Assembly (NCBI GenBank): GCA_044339595.1 | Contig: JBIIVF010000063.1 | Coordinates: 1-13,498, forward strand | Direction: 5' to 3' | Source: CAZTGZ01 sp044339595 | Lineage (GTDB): Bacteria; Bacteroidota; Bacteroidia; NS11-12g; UBA9320 | Length of the DNA: 13,498 nucleotides | Part shown: positions 4,868 to 12,479 of the stretch, one piece after another | How positions within the stretch are numbered: the first letter of the stretch is position 1 | How the letters are laid out: each line of letters starts with the position of its first letter | The notes under the pieces: generated by a model | What the model was told of the DNA's origin: nothing | The model's database searches: none | What the model saw: only the letters and a program-made list of their open reading frames with translations | Position numbers and translations under genes: made by a program

Positions 4868-7132
4868 TCACAGTAATATTCTAATCTTGGCAAATTTCAA
4901 TACCAATTGCTTTTCACCAAACTGATCAAAAACAACGGTGGCTTTGCGGTTTTCTCCTGCGCCTTCGATCTTCGTTACTGAACCCTGTCCAAAACGTTGA
5001 TGTTCAACACGCATCCCTTCGGCTAATCCGGATGTGTCATCGGGAACAAAATTCTCTGCCATGGGCGGACGATGTTGCGGAATCACCGGTGCACTCTTTT
5101 GACTGTGTGAAGTGCTTCTGCCGTAAAAGCCCCTACCCATTTGATCCAAAGGACTGCGTGACGCATTCTGCTGACTGCTGCGATCCATTTCGAGAAATTG
5201 AGGATCTATCTCTCCAATAAAACGACTGGGTTCACACGGCAATAAGGAACCAAAACGAAATCGAGAAGTGGCATAACATAAAGTCAGTTTCTTTTCTGCC
5301 CGGGTCACGCCCACGTAAAACAAACGCCGCTCTTCTTCCAGTTCACTTCGGTCATTCAACGACATTTGAGATGGAAATAGATTTTCTTCCATACCCGTGA
5401 TAAAAACATGCGGAAATTCAAGGCCTTTCGCAGAATGGATCGTCATTAACGACACCCTGTCGTTGCTACCGTCATCTTTGTCGGCATCGGTAATCAAGGC
5501 GATGTCTTGAATATAAACATCCAAAGTCTTTTCCTTTTCATCGGTATCATCTTCACAAAACTCCTTGATACCATTCAACAATTCAACCACGTTTTCGTAT
5601 CTGCTCACGCCTTCTACGGTTTTATCTTCATGCAATACTTTGAGCAAAGCGGTTGATTTGCCCACCTGCATGGCCACATCGTAAGCATTGTGAGTGGCCA
5701 ACATAGACGCAAAACTTTTGATCATAAAGGAAAATTCCACCAGCTTTCCGCGTGCAGATCCCAATTCCGAAAATCTGTGTGCATCGGCCACAACATCCCA
5801 AAGAGACACACCAAGTTCTTGTGCCAGCACCATCACACGTTCTTCTGTAGTCTTCCCTATGCCTCGGGTTGGGTAATTGAGCACCCGCTTCAGGGCTTCC
5901 TCATCCCGATGATTGATGGTCAATCTTAGATAGGCTATAAAATCTTTTACCTCTTTTCGCTGATAAAACGACTGTCCGCCATAAATTCGGTAAGGTATAT
6001 TCTGTTTCCTCAGTGCTTCTTCCAAAGAACGGCTCTGAGCATTGGTGCGATACAAGATGGCAAAATCCTTGTGCATCAAATGTTCGCGCATCCCGGTTTC
6101 AAAAATCTGACCGGCTACATATTTGGCTTCCTCGGTATCACTCACAGATCGCATCACTTTGATCTTCTCTCCTTGGTCATTGTCGGTCCAAACCTTTTTT
6201 TGCAATTGCTCTTTGTTTCTGGCAATGATGCCACCGGATGCATTCACAATGGTTTGGGTAGATCGGTAATTCTGTTCTAGTTTAAAAACTTTTAACTCGG
6301 GATAATCCTTTTCAAAAGTCAAAATATTTTTGATGGTTGCTCCCCTAAAGGAATAAATGCTCTGCGCATCATCTCCAACCACACAAATATTCTCATTCAC
6401 CGCAGCCAGTTTTTTGATAATCATATACTGACAATGATTGGTATCCTGATACTCATCCACCATAATGTATTTAAACCGATGCTGATATTTATTCAACACG
6501 TTCAGATGTTTTGAGAACAACTCATGGGTCTTGAGCAATAAATCATCAAAATCCATGGCGCCGGCTTTAAAGCATCGGTCAGCATAGCGCTTGTAGATTT
6601 CTACCAGATAGGGTTTCCCCATTTTCTGATCATATTCCGTCAAATCCGGCGACTTTTCATACATAGCGGCCGTGAACAAATTATTCTTGGCGCTGGAAAT
6701 TCTGGCATGCACAAGACTGGGTTTATATATCTTGTCATCCAGATTCATTTCCTTCAAAATGGTTTTGATGAGGCTTCGAGAATCTTCGGTATCATAAATG
6801 GTGAAGTTTTTCGGGTATCCCAGTTTATCGGCTTCGGAGCGTAAAATCTTTGCAAACACCGCGTGGAATGTCCCCATCCATAAATTTCGGGCTTCTGAAC
6901 CCACTATTTTTTCAATACGCTCCCGCATTTCCTTGGCAGCTTTATTGGTGAATGTAAGCGCCAAAATATTAAATGGATCAGCCCCTTTACTGATGAGGTG
7001 CGCAATTCTAAAAGTTAACACACGTGTTTTACCCGAACCGGCTCCCGCTATGACCATTACCGGCCCTTCGGTCTGCATAACCGCTTGATACTGTGGCTCA
7101 TTCAGGGTTTTTAAATAGGAAGTTGCATCCAT
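4868..7132 (-). CDS. pcrA: ATP-dependent 3'-5' DNA helicase PcrA/UvrD
   Basis: This 754-residue superfamily 1A helicase unwinds DNA in nucleotide-excision and mismatch repair and removes RecA filaments or stalled polymerase. All motifs are intact: Q motif LNEPQYQAV (10-18), Walker A GAGSGKT (30-36), motif Ia TFTNKAAKEMR (60-70), GTFHA (87-91), Walker B VDEYQD (225-230), motif III GDDAQSIYSFRG (253-264), motif IV QNYRST (287-292), YGGQSFYQRKEVKD (383-396), motif V TIHSAKGLEFPHV (563-575) and motif VI VGVTRAEKKL (606-615). Residues about 625-700 are a variable linker. Residues about 702-754 (GMRVEHQRFGQGSV to the end) match the Tudor-like C-terminal domain by which PcrA/UvrD binds RNA polymerase. 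The length is usual for the family. The gene is divergent from rfbC across 84 bp and convergent with the lipoprotein gene. PcrA and UvrD cannot be separated by name from sequence alone. Confidence 0.96.
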   Translation of the reverse strand: MDATSYLKTLNEPQYQAVMQTEGPVMVIAGAGSGKTRVLTFRIAHLISKGADPFNILALTFTNKAAKEMRERIEKIVGSEARNLWMGTFHAVFAKILRSEADKLGYPKNFTIYDTEDSRSLIKTILKEMNLDDKIYKPSLVHARISSAKNNLFTAAMYEKSPDLTEYDQKMGKPYLVEIYKRYADRCFKAGAMDFDDLLLKTHELFSKHLNVLNKYQHRFKYIMVDEYQDTNHCQYMIIKKLAAVNENICVVGDDAQSIYSFRGATIKNILTFEKDYPELKVFKLEQNYRSTQTIVNASGGIIARNKEQLQKKVWTDNDQGEKIKVMRSVSDTEEAKYVAGQIFETGMREHLMHKDFAILYRTNAQSRSLEEALRKQNIPYRIYGGQSFYQRKEVKDFIAYLRLTINHRDEEALKRVLNYPTRGIGKTTEERVMVLAQELGVSLWDVVADAHRFSELGSARGKLVEFSFMIKSFASMLATHNAYDVAMQVGKSTALLKVLHEDKTVEGVSRYENVVELLNGIKEFCEDDTDEKEKTLDVYIQDIALITDADKDDGSNDRVSLMTIHSAKGLEFPHVFITGMEENLFPSQMSLNDRSELEEERRLFYVGVTRAEKKLTLCYATSRFRFGSLLPCEPSRFIGEIDPQFLEMDRSSQQNASRSPLDQMGRGFYGRSTSHSQKSAPVIPQHRPPMAENFVPDDTSGLAEGMRVEHQRFGQGSVTKIEGAGENRKATVVFDQFGEKQLVLKFAKIRILL

Positions 7133-7136
7133 GCCA

Positions 7137-7163
7137 CGAATTTACAACTTGCATGTGAGCAAA
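7137..7163 (-). promoter_or_regulatory. possible promoter of pcrA
   Basis: On the minus strand TTTG (7163-7160), 15 nt of spacer and TAAATTCG (7144-7137) are followed by TGGC and the ATG at 7132. The -7 box differs from TAnnTTTG by one base (C for T). The same TAAATTCG word precedes the GTG start of the large outer-membrane protein gene at 12182-12189. If used, the message would be almost leaderless. Confidence 0.35.
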
Positions 7164-7216
7164 ATCATTCAGAAATATCAACAATAAAACGCAAGAATTA
7201 CCAAATTTGCAACCCA

Positions 7217-7762
7217 GTGGAATTTGAATCAATATTTATAGACGGACCTAAAGTGATTAGGCCAAAAGTTTACGGCGACCACCGGGGTTACTTTTTTGAA
7301 AGTTATAGCACCCGTATTTTTCAAGACAACCATCTTTTTGAACCCTTTGTACAAGACAATCAAAGTTTGTCAAACAAGGGAATCGTGAGAGGTTTGCATT
7401 TTCAAGGCCCTCCATTTGGACAAGGAAAGCTAGTCAGGGTGATTAAAGGCGCTGTGCTGGATGTGATTGTAGACATCAGAGCCACCTCACCTACCTATGG
7501 GAAACATTTCAGCATCGAACTTAATGAAGAGAATTTTATTATGCTTTGGATTCCGGAAGGCTTTGCTCACGGATTCCATACCCTTCGCGATGAGACCATC
7601 TTCAGCTACAAATGCACACGATTTTACCACCCTGAATCAGAAGGTGGATTGCTTTGGAATGACCCGGAATTGAACATCGACTGGGGCATAGAAGATCCCA
7701 TTCTCTCTGCAAAAGATACCCAATATATACCTTTTAACCGTTTTAATTCACCCTTTGAATGA
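7217..7762 (+). CDS. rfbC: dTDP-4-dehydrorhamnose 3,5-epimerase
   Basis: This 181-residue cupin enzyme converts dTDP-4-dehydro-6-deoxyglucose to dTDP-4-dehydrorhamnose, the third step of dTDP-L-rhamnose synthesis for surface polysaccharide. Seen in the sequence: KVYGDHRGYFFESY (17-30), RGLHFQ (58-63) with the catalytic His61, Lys71, FAHGFHTL (116-123), Tyr131 (the acid in RmlC) and LSAKD (163-167) with the Asp that pairs with the His. All the expected active-site residues are present, and the length is normal. The start is GTG 7217; no ATG lies in frame before the conserved N-terminus, and the stop TGA overlaps the next ATG in an ATGA sequence. The other rhamnose genes (rfbA, rfbB, rfbD) are not in the window. 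A weak -7-like CAAATTTG lies at 7202-7209. Confidence 0.93.
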   Translation: MEFESIFIDGPKVIRPKVYGDHRGYFFESYSTRIFQDNHLFEPFVQDNQSLSNKGIVRGLHFQGPPFGQGKLVRVIKGAVLDVIVDIRATSPTYGKHFSIELNEENFIMLWIPEGFAHGFHTLRDETIFSYKCTRFYHPESEGGLLWNDPELNIDWGIEDPILSAKDTQYIPFNRFNSPFE

Positions 7763-8721
7763 GCATAGCAAACGACCCGAAGATCATTGATCTGATCGAA
7801 AAACTTGAAGAAAAGTACCGTTTAAGCGGGCAGGATTTAGTTGCCTATCTTGAGGGTCGATTGTATGAAGATTACGTCCCTTATTGGAATTACATCCATC
7901 TCGATACCTTACTAAGTCTGCAAAAACCTCGCACCGACATACCGGATGAACTCATCTTTATCATGTATCATCAAAATACAGAATTATATTTTAAGATGAT
8001 CTTGCATGAATTGGAGCAAATTGCCTTTTGCAATGATTTAACGGCATCTTATATGACTGAAAAGGTGAAGCGTGTGAATCGATATTTTATGATTCTGACG
8101 GATTCATTTGCCGTGATGAGCGAGGGGATGGAAAGAGAACAATTCCTCAAATTCAGGATGGCTTTGATGCCTGCCAGCGGATTTCAAAGTGCACAATACC
8201 GCATGATTGAAATTGCTTCTACCGATTTCGTAAATCTGGTGCACAAAGACAAACGCTCCCTCTTCAATGCCGATAGTTCCATAGAAGAAATGTATCATCA
8301 CATTTATTGGCAGGAAGGCGCCACCATACTCGAAACCGGAGAGAAGACCCTCACGTTGCGTCAATTCGAAAAGAAATACAATCCGGGCCTTTTAAAAATG
8401 GCGATGGTGTATGCCGATAAAAATATTTGGGCTCGTTTCAATCAGCTTAGTGAAACCGATAGAAAGAGCGAGACCCTCAATGAAGCACTCAAGGAACTCG
8501 ATTTAAATGTTAACGTGAACTGGCCTTTGGTGCACTATAAAACTGCGGTGACCTACCTTCAAAAAAATCCCGAAGATATTGCTGCGACCGGCGGAACCAA
8601 CTGGCAAAAATATTTACCTCCACGCTTTCAAAAACGCATGTTTTATCCTGCTCTTTGGAATGACGAAGAAAAGTCGGAATGGGGTAAAAAATGGGTACGA
8701 AAGCATGTATTTGGGCTATAA
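7759..8721 (+). CDS. kynA: tryptophan 2,3-dioxygenase family protein
   Basis: The 320-residue protein matches tryptophan 2,3-dioxygenase, the heme enzyme that opens the indole ring of L-tryptophan to N-formylkynurenine, the first step of the kynurenine route. Visible signatures: YWNYIHLDTLLSLQ (42-55), FIMYHQNTELYFKMILHELEQI (67-88; His71 corresponds to the active-site His of bacterial TDO), ASGFQSAQYRMIE (139-151; Arg148 is the substrate carboxylate contact), WPLVHY (255-260; His259 is the likely heme ligand) and the substrate-binding loop TGGTNWQKYL (277-286), where the classic form is TGGSSG. The C-terminus is rich in Trp/Lys. ATG 7759 overlaps the rfbC stop by 4 bp, so the two are translationally coupled. 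No other kynurenine-pathway gene is adjacent. The somewhat diverged TGGT loop leaves room for an altered substrate, but the catalytic residues are kept. Confidence 0.9.
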   Translation: MSIANDPKIIDLIEKLEEKYRLSGQDLVAYLEGRLYEDYVPYWNYIHLDTLLSLQKPRTDIPDELIFIMYHQNTELYFKMILHELEQIAFCNDLTASYMTEKVKRVNRYFMILTDSFAVMSEGMEREQFLKFRMALMPASGFQSAQYRMIEIASTDFVNLVHKDKRSLFNADSSIEEMYHHIYWQEGATILETGEKTLTLRQFEKKYNPGLLKMAMVYADKNIWARFNQLSETDRKSETLNEALKELDLNVNVNWPLVHYKTAVTYLQKNPEDIAATGGTNWQKYLPPRFQKRMFYPALWNDEEKSEWGKKWVRKHVFGL

Positions 8722-8737
8722 CTACCCTAGCTCAACT

Positions 8738-11700
8738 TCAAAATATATAACGAGCCATTACCCGACCTATATGAATGGATTGACCGATTAATCCGCGTCG
8801 ACCATCATACACAAATGAAAGTTGCACCTTTTCAGCAAGGCGTCTTTCGGCATTGAAATTCCATTTCAAATTTCGTCCGGGTTGTAACCCTTGAAGCAAG
8901 TCGTAGCCCAAACTGCTCGCGGCATCCCCTGAAAACCGGGTGTTTACCCATGAAAATGATGCCCCCATATTGCCCTTCTCTGCAAGGAGCCACTTGAATT
9001 CTGTGCCCAACTCATGACTCTCAAAATTTTGTCCTCCAAAAGATTCAGCAATATAGGCTGCCATCTGTTTGTAATAAATCGCAGTTCTAAAACTGCCTTT
9101 ATACTGATATTGCATTCTCGGCTCAGCCTGAATATACTGATATAGATAACTGCGATTTCGAAAAAAATCACTTTGATACTCTCGAAATCCTTGCTTGTAT
9201 TCTCCTAAGAAACTGAATCTTTTATCGAGATTCCATCGCACCCTGGCTTGATGTTCAGATCGCACCCTCCATTCAAATCCGTTTACCAACAGGGCTTTGT
9301 GCTGATTGGAAATATAATTGTAATCACACCCAAAAATCGGTGATGACCGATTGAAGAACAGGGTACCTCTAAAAGCACCGGTGGCACTCACCAAATGAGA
9401 ATCGATCACCTCATAAAAAGGATTAAATGCATCCACACCGGGAGCTCGAGTCATCTTTCGGTCCATCGAAATAACACCAACGGAGGCAAATCGATTCAAC
9501 CAATGTTTGTTGCCAACCCAGCGTCCGGGTTCAAAACGGATGGTTTGATTTAATTGGGTTTGAACGCTTTGAATAAAACCTTGAACCGGGGTAAATATTC
9601 GAATATAATCTGCCCGGTTTCGGTCGAGTTCGGAGGCATTTTCAAATTCGTTTAACGATTGAACCCCATTGCTGTCGTAGTCATTCCAAACGTACACCCC
9701 ATTTCCGGTCTGTACTTGCAAATAACTAAACTCACGTCTTTGCTCCTGGCCGGTACCTGTTTGAACAAATGTATTCAATCCAACAGCTTTTTTGAAGAGA
9801 TTGAAGGAGGCTTCCATCCTGGCCTGCAAGGTGTTTTCGGCATTCAGCGAATCCACAGAAAAACTCAAGCTACGATAAGTCCCGGTGACTGAAATAAAAT
9901 CACCCTGCTTGAGACGATATCCAACATTGAGCGAATAATTGGCAGCGTTGGTGAACCTTTGGAGCACATTTCTAGATGGCTGATCATCCCTTCTGAAATT
10001 CGCATCCAAGATCATCGACAGCCCGGACTCCGACTTTTGTCTGCTCAAAGAAACACCCTTCACCAAATAGCGAAAAGAATAAGGCAACATGGAATCCGAA
10101 AGCTGAAACAAGCTTTGTTCGCTGTTTAAATAAAACCCCGGTTGCCAGTCAAATTTGACCATCGAAATTTTTGCCTCTGCCCTTTGATTTTGGTTACCGA
10201 GTGCACCGGATTCACTTTTTAACCACGCCGCACTTCCTTCCGCTCTGAACCATGGATGGTGGTAATGGGCATTGGCTTCTTGACTGATCCCCTTGAAAAT
10301 ATCTTGTCGGAGAAACACCCCGGATCGATATGCAATCTTGGCCTTATTGCGATAAAATCCTTGTAACCATATATCTCCGATGGTTTCTGCAGCCGGAGAA
10401 GGGACTGCTCCTTCCGTTTCCGGATTTTGAAGCGTACGATTCCAATTTCTATTGAACTCCACGTCACGGTATCTTTCTATAAATCGGAAGGATGCACCGG
10501 TATACTCTATCGAAGCCAGTTTCTTAAAATTCCAGGCACGTGAGGTATCCTTTTCGCCCTTATGCTCCCAAATCATTTTAACAGCTCCACCCATATTGTC
10601 ATCATCATCCAATGAGGAAAAAGTATTTAAATCCTCTATGGACAGGGCTGATTCAATCTTTAATTTTCCTGCGTTTTTAAATTGATGCAACATTCCAAGG
10701 GTGGTCATGCCTTGACTTTTAGGGGGGATTAAAACATCCACCGGTTCGTAATCTCCTTGCATAACTCCATTCACAGGTGGCACATAGGCATACACCCTGC
10801 CATTGGCCCCACTCTGCTGTTGCCGGTAGTTTCCTTTACCTTCACCCAAATAACTGAATGCCACTTCAAAATAGGCAGAATCTTCTCCCGGTCGGTTGAT
10901 ATATTCATACACACCATTCGCATTGCGGCGATACAAGATCCGGTCCGTAAGAAAAAATCCTGATTGGGTCACCCTCGGAATGAAGGCCTGTGTCACATCG
11001 CCGGACCTTTTCAAAACATCGATGGCAGACACCCCGGAGATAGAATCATACCCTTCCAAAGACTGCTGAAAAGGCTGATTGCGACTGTCTGCTTCGCGAT
11101 AGAAATTTAGGTACAGTTGTGTATTTTTATGCGCCAAGGTATTTCGATTCTGTACCACACTTCGGGCATAATTGCGGTCGCTATACTGAAATTCGGCAAT
11201 GATCCTCGAATATCGGGTTACGATGACCTTCGGCATAAACACAATCTCCCCGCTGTTGTAATCGATGGTATAATCGTTTTGCTCTCCTCTTTCGAGCAGC
11301 TTTCCATCGAGAAAAATGCGTTCTGTCCCGGCGATGATGATGATAAAAATTTCACCATTCGATCCTTTCAATCGATATGGACCTCTGTTTCCTTCTAAAC
11401 CATCAAAAACATTTCGACTAAATCTTCCGCGAGCTACGGCGATATCTACTGACGTTCCTCCTGACAAATTACTTTTATTCCATCCCTGATGCACGTGGAT
11501 ACCCCTCGATTTTTTGTAGTAATTCAAGAAATAATCATCCGAATGACGCTGCATCTCAAAATCACCCAACGTTACTCCCAATTGTTGTCTCTTCATCTGA
11601 ATAAAAACCCGGTCAAAATCCTGCAGTTGTTGTGTGTTTCCTTCCGGCTGAATGGGGTTATTATCATCTGAAATGGCAGCCAACAGTTCAACATCACCGG

Positions 11701-12175
11701 CAATAATGCCATTGATGCGCAAATTGAGATTTGAGTTAACCGCCACATCTTGTGCATTTCCAAAACCGATGCCTCGCGATAAATTTCCGGAGGTATTCAA
11801 GGAACTTTCATATTTAGGTTCTCCTTTTATGGTGGGTACATAGCCCGGAATTTCTTCCGAAAATCTTTCGAGATTTGAAGGCATTTTATTCCGATACGTA
11901 CGATTCAAATCGATTGTTAAAGTGCGGTAATAAACCCAAAGTGTATCCGGACGTTGGGCTGAAGTCCAGACAATTTTCGTCGGATGATGGGTGATTTGGT
12001 AGTCTGTATTTTCAAGATAACCGAGTACCACAATACTTCCGATAATCACTTGCAAACTGTCGGGCATCATAGAATCTCCTTGTGTCCAGGCCACTTTTTT
12101 CAAGGCAAATGTTTGCGCATACCCTTCCCATGAGCTCAAAAGCAAAAAACCCGATATAATAATGAAAAAGCGCAC
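8738..12175 (-). CDS. large outer-membrane/surface beta-barrel protein of unknown function
   Basis: A 1145-residue protein with a signal peptide (hydrophobic 3-14, cleavage near YAQ, residue 21), starting at GTG 12175; no upstream ATG lies in frame. Residues about 125-215 contain conserved-looking blocks (NLSRGIGFGNAQD, NLRINGIIAGDVELLAAISD, PIQPEGNTQQLQDFDRVFI, LGDFEM), residues 262-338 a beta-rich module (GPYRLKGSNGEIFI, IDYNSGEIVF, EFQYSDRNYARS). From about 490 to the end the pattern is long amphipathic strands typical of an outer-membrane barrel, closing in RVMARYIF with a terminal Phe, the usual BAM recognition signal. Residues 832-843 form an EF-hand-like loop D-Y-D-S-N-G-V-Q-S-L-N-E. 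I recognise these blocks as a widespread unnamed Bacteroidota outer-membrane protein that shares features with SprA-like proteins, but I cannot name it. The gene ends 16 bp from the convergent kynA stop, too close for a separate terminator. Confidence 0.82.
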   Translation of the reverse strand: MRFFIIISGFLLLSSWEGYAQTFALKKVAWTQGDSMMPDSLQVIIGSIVVLGYLENTDYQITHHPTKIVWTSAQRPDTLWVYYRTLTIDLNRTYRNKMPSNLERFSEEIPGYVPTIKGEPKYESSLNTSGNLSRGIGFGNAQDVAVNSNLNLRINGIIAGDVELLAAISDDNNPIQPEGNTQQLQDFDRVFIQMKRQQLGVTLGDFEMQRHSDDYFLNYYKKSRGIHVHQGWNKSNLSGGTSVDIAVARGRFSRNVFDGLEGNRGPYRLKGSNGEIFIIIIAGTERIFLDGKLLERGEQNDYTIDYNSGEIVFMPKVIVTRYSRIIAEFQYSDRNYARSVVQNRNTLAHKNTQLYLNFYREADSRNQPFQQSLEGYDSISGVSAIDVLKRSGDVTQAFIPRVTQSGFFLTDRILYRRNANGVYEYINRPGEDSAYFEVAFSYLGEGKGNYRQQQSGANGRVYAYVPPVNGVMQGDYEPVDVLIPPKSQGMTTLGMLHQFKNAGKLKIESALSIEDLNTFSSLDDDDNMGGAVKMIWEHKGEKDTSRAWNFKKLASIEYTGASFRFIERYRDVEFNRNWNRTLQNPETEGAVPSPAAETIGDIWLQGFYRNKAKIAYRSGVFLRQDIFKGISQEANAHYHHPWFRAEGSAAWLKSESGALGNQNQRAEAKISMVKFDWQPGFYLNSEQSLFQLSDSMLPYSFRYLVKGVSLSRQKSESGLSMILDANFRRDDQPSRNVLQRFTNAANYSLNVGYRLKQGDFISVTGTYRSLSFSVDSLNAENTLQARMEASFNLFKKAVGLNTFVQTGTGQEQRREFSYLQVQTGNGVYVWNDYDSNGVQSLNEFENASELDRNRADYIRIFTPVQGFIQSVQTQLNQTIRFEPGRWVGNKHWLNRFASVGVISMDRKMTRAPGVDAFNPFYEVIDSHLVSATGAFRGTLFFNRSSPIFGCDYNYISNQHKALLVNGFEWRVRSEHQARVRWNLDKRFSFLGEYKQGFREYQSDFFRNRSYLYQYIQAEPRMQYQYKGSFRTAIYYKQMAAYIAESFGGQNFESHELGTEFKWLLAEKGNMGASFSWVNTRFSGDAASSLGYDLLQGLQPGRNLKWNFNAERRLAEKVQLSFVYDGRRGLIGQSIHIGRVMARYIF

Positions 12176-12181
12176 GGTGGT

Positions 12182-12189
12182 CGAATTTA
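12182..12189 (-). promoter_or_regulatory. -7-like box before the large outer-membrane protein gene
   Basis: TAAATTCG on the minus strand is followed by ACCACC and the GTG start codon at 12175. It is identical to the word before pcrA. No -33 TTTG is seen at the expected distance, so support is weak. Confidence 0.25.
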
Positions 12190-12221
12190 CGGGTTGCAGG
12201 TGGAAATTTTGAAAAAATGGC

Positions 12222-12277
12222 GAATGGATAATGATTAATGTTGAATGATTAATGATTAATGATTAATGATGGATGAA
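12222..12277. repeat. heptamer tandem repeat array 1 (unit TAATGAT)
   Basis: Eight consecutive 7-bp units: GAATGGA, TAATGAT, TAATGTT, GAATGAT, TAATGAT, TAATGAT, TAATGAT, GGATGAA. Four are exact TAATGAT and the flanking units are degenerate, as expected when an array decays from its ends. It lies in the gene-free stretch 12176-12479, between the divergent large outer-membrane protein gene and the rhuM-like gene. Array 2 follows after 27 bp. The remainder of the stretch holds no other gene; a 6-bp dyad TACAAT/ATTGTA with a GAAA loop sits at 12416-12431. Confidence 0.85.
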
Positions 12278-12304
12278 TAAGGTTGATTAACATTGGCTCG
12301 AAAG

Positions 12305-12339
12305 TCGTCTTTCGTAATTCGTCTTTCGTAATTCGTAAT
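12305..12339. repeat. heptamer tandem repeat array 2 (units TCGTAAT and TCGTCTT)
   Basis: Five consecutive 7-bp units: TCGTCTT, TCGTAAT, TCGTCTT, TCGTAAT, TCGTAAT, flanked by degenerate units (TCGAAAG at 12298, TCTATCA after). The alternation shows a higher-order 14-bp repeat as well. The unit sequence differs from array 1 but the period is the same. Confidence 0.85.
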
Positions 12340-12479
12340 TCTATCATTCCTCTTGTCGAAAAAAAGATGAATTCGATAAAAATCAAACTGCAATGGCGTA
12401 ACAAAAAACCAATTCTACAATGAAAATTGTAATTAAGAAAAAAGTCACAACCTTCAAATAGGATGCATTCTTGATAACA

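Noticed and set aside
5032..7088. Plus-strand open frames opposite pcrA
   Set aside because: The pcrA frame carries every helicase motif; the opposite frames have Cys/His-rich composition typical of antisense reading and no recognisable domain.
7202..7209. CAAATTTG as a -7 box for rfbC
   Set aside because: It mismatches the important first T of TAnnTTTG and no TTTG lies about 15-20 nt upstream.
8944..11843. Several open frames of 60-93 codons on both strands within 8738-12175
   Set aside because: They lie inside the long barrel-protein gene in other frames, have no family motifs, and are expected by chance in a gene of this length.
12416..12431. 6-bp dyad TACAAT/ATTGTA with a GAAA loop upstream of the rhuM-like gene
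   Set aside because: Too short and AT-rich to separate from chance; no T-run for a terminator and no promoter box placed around it.
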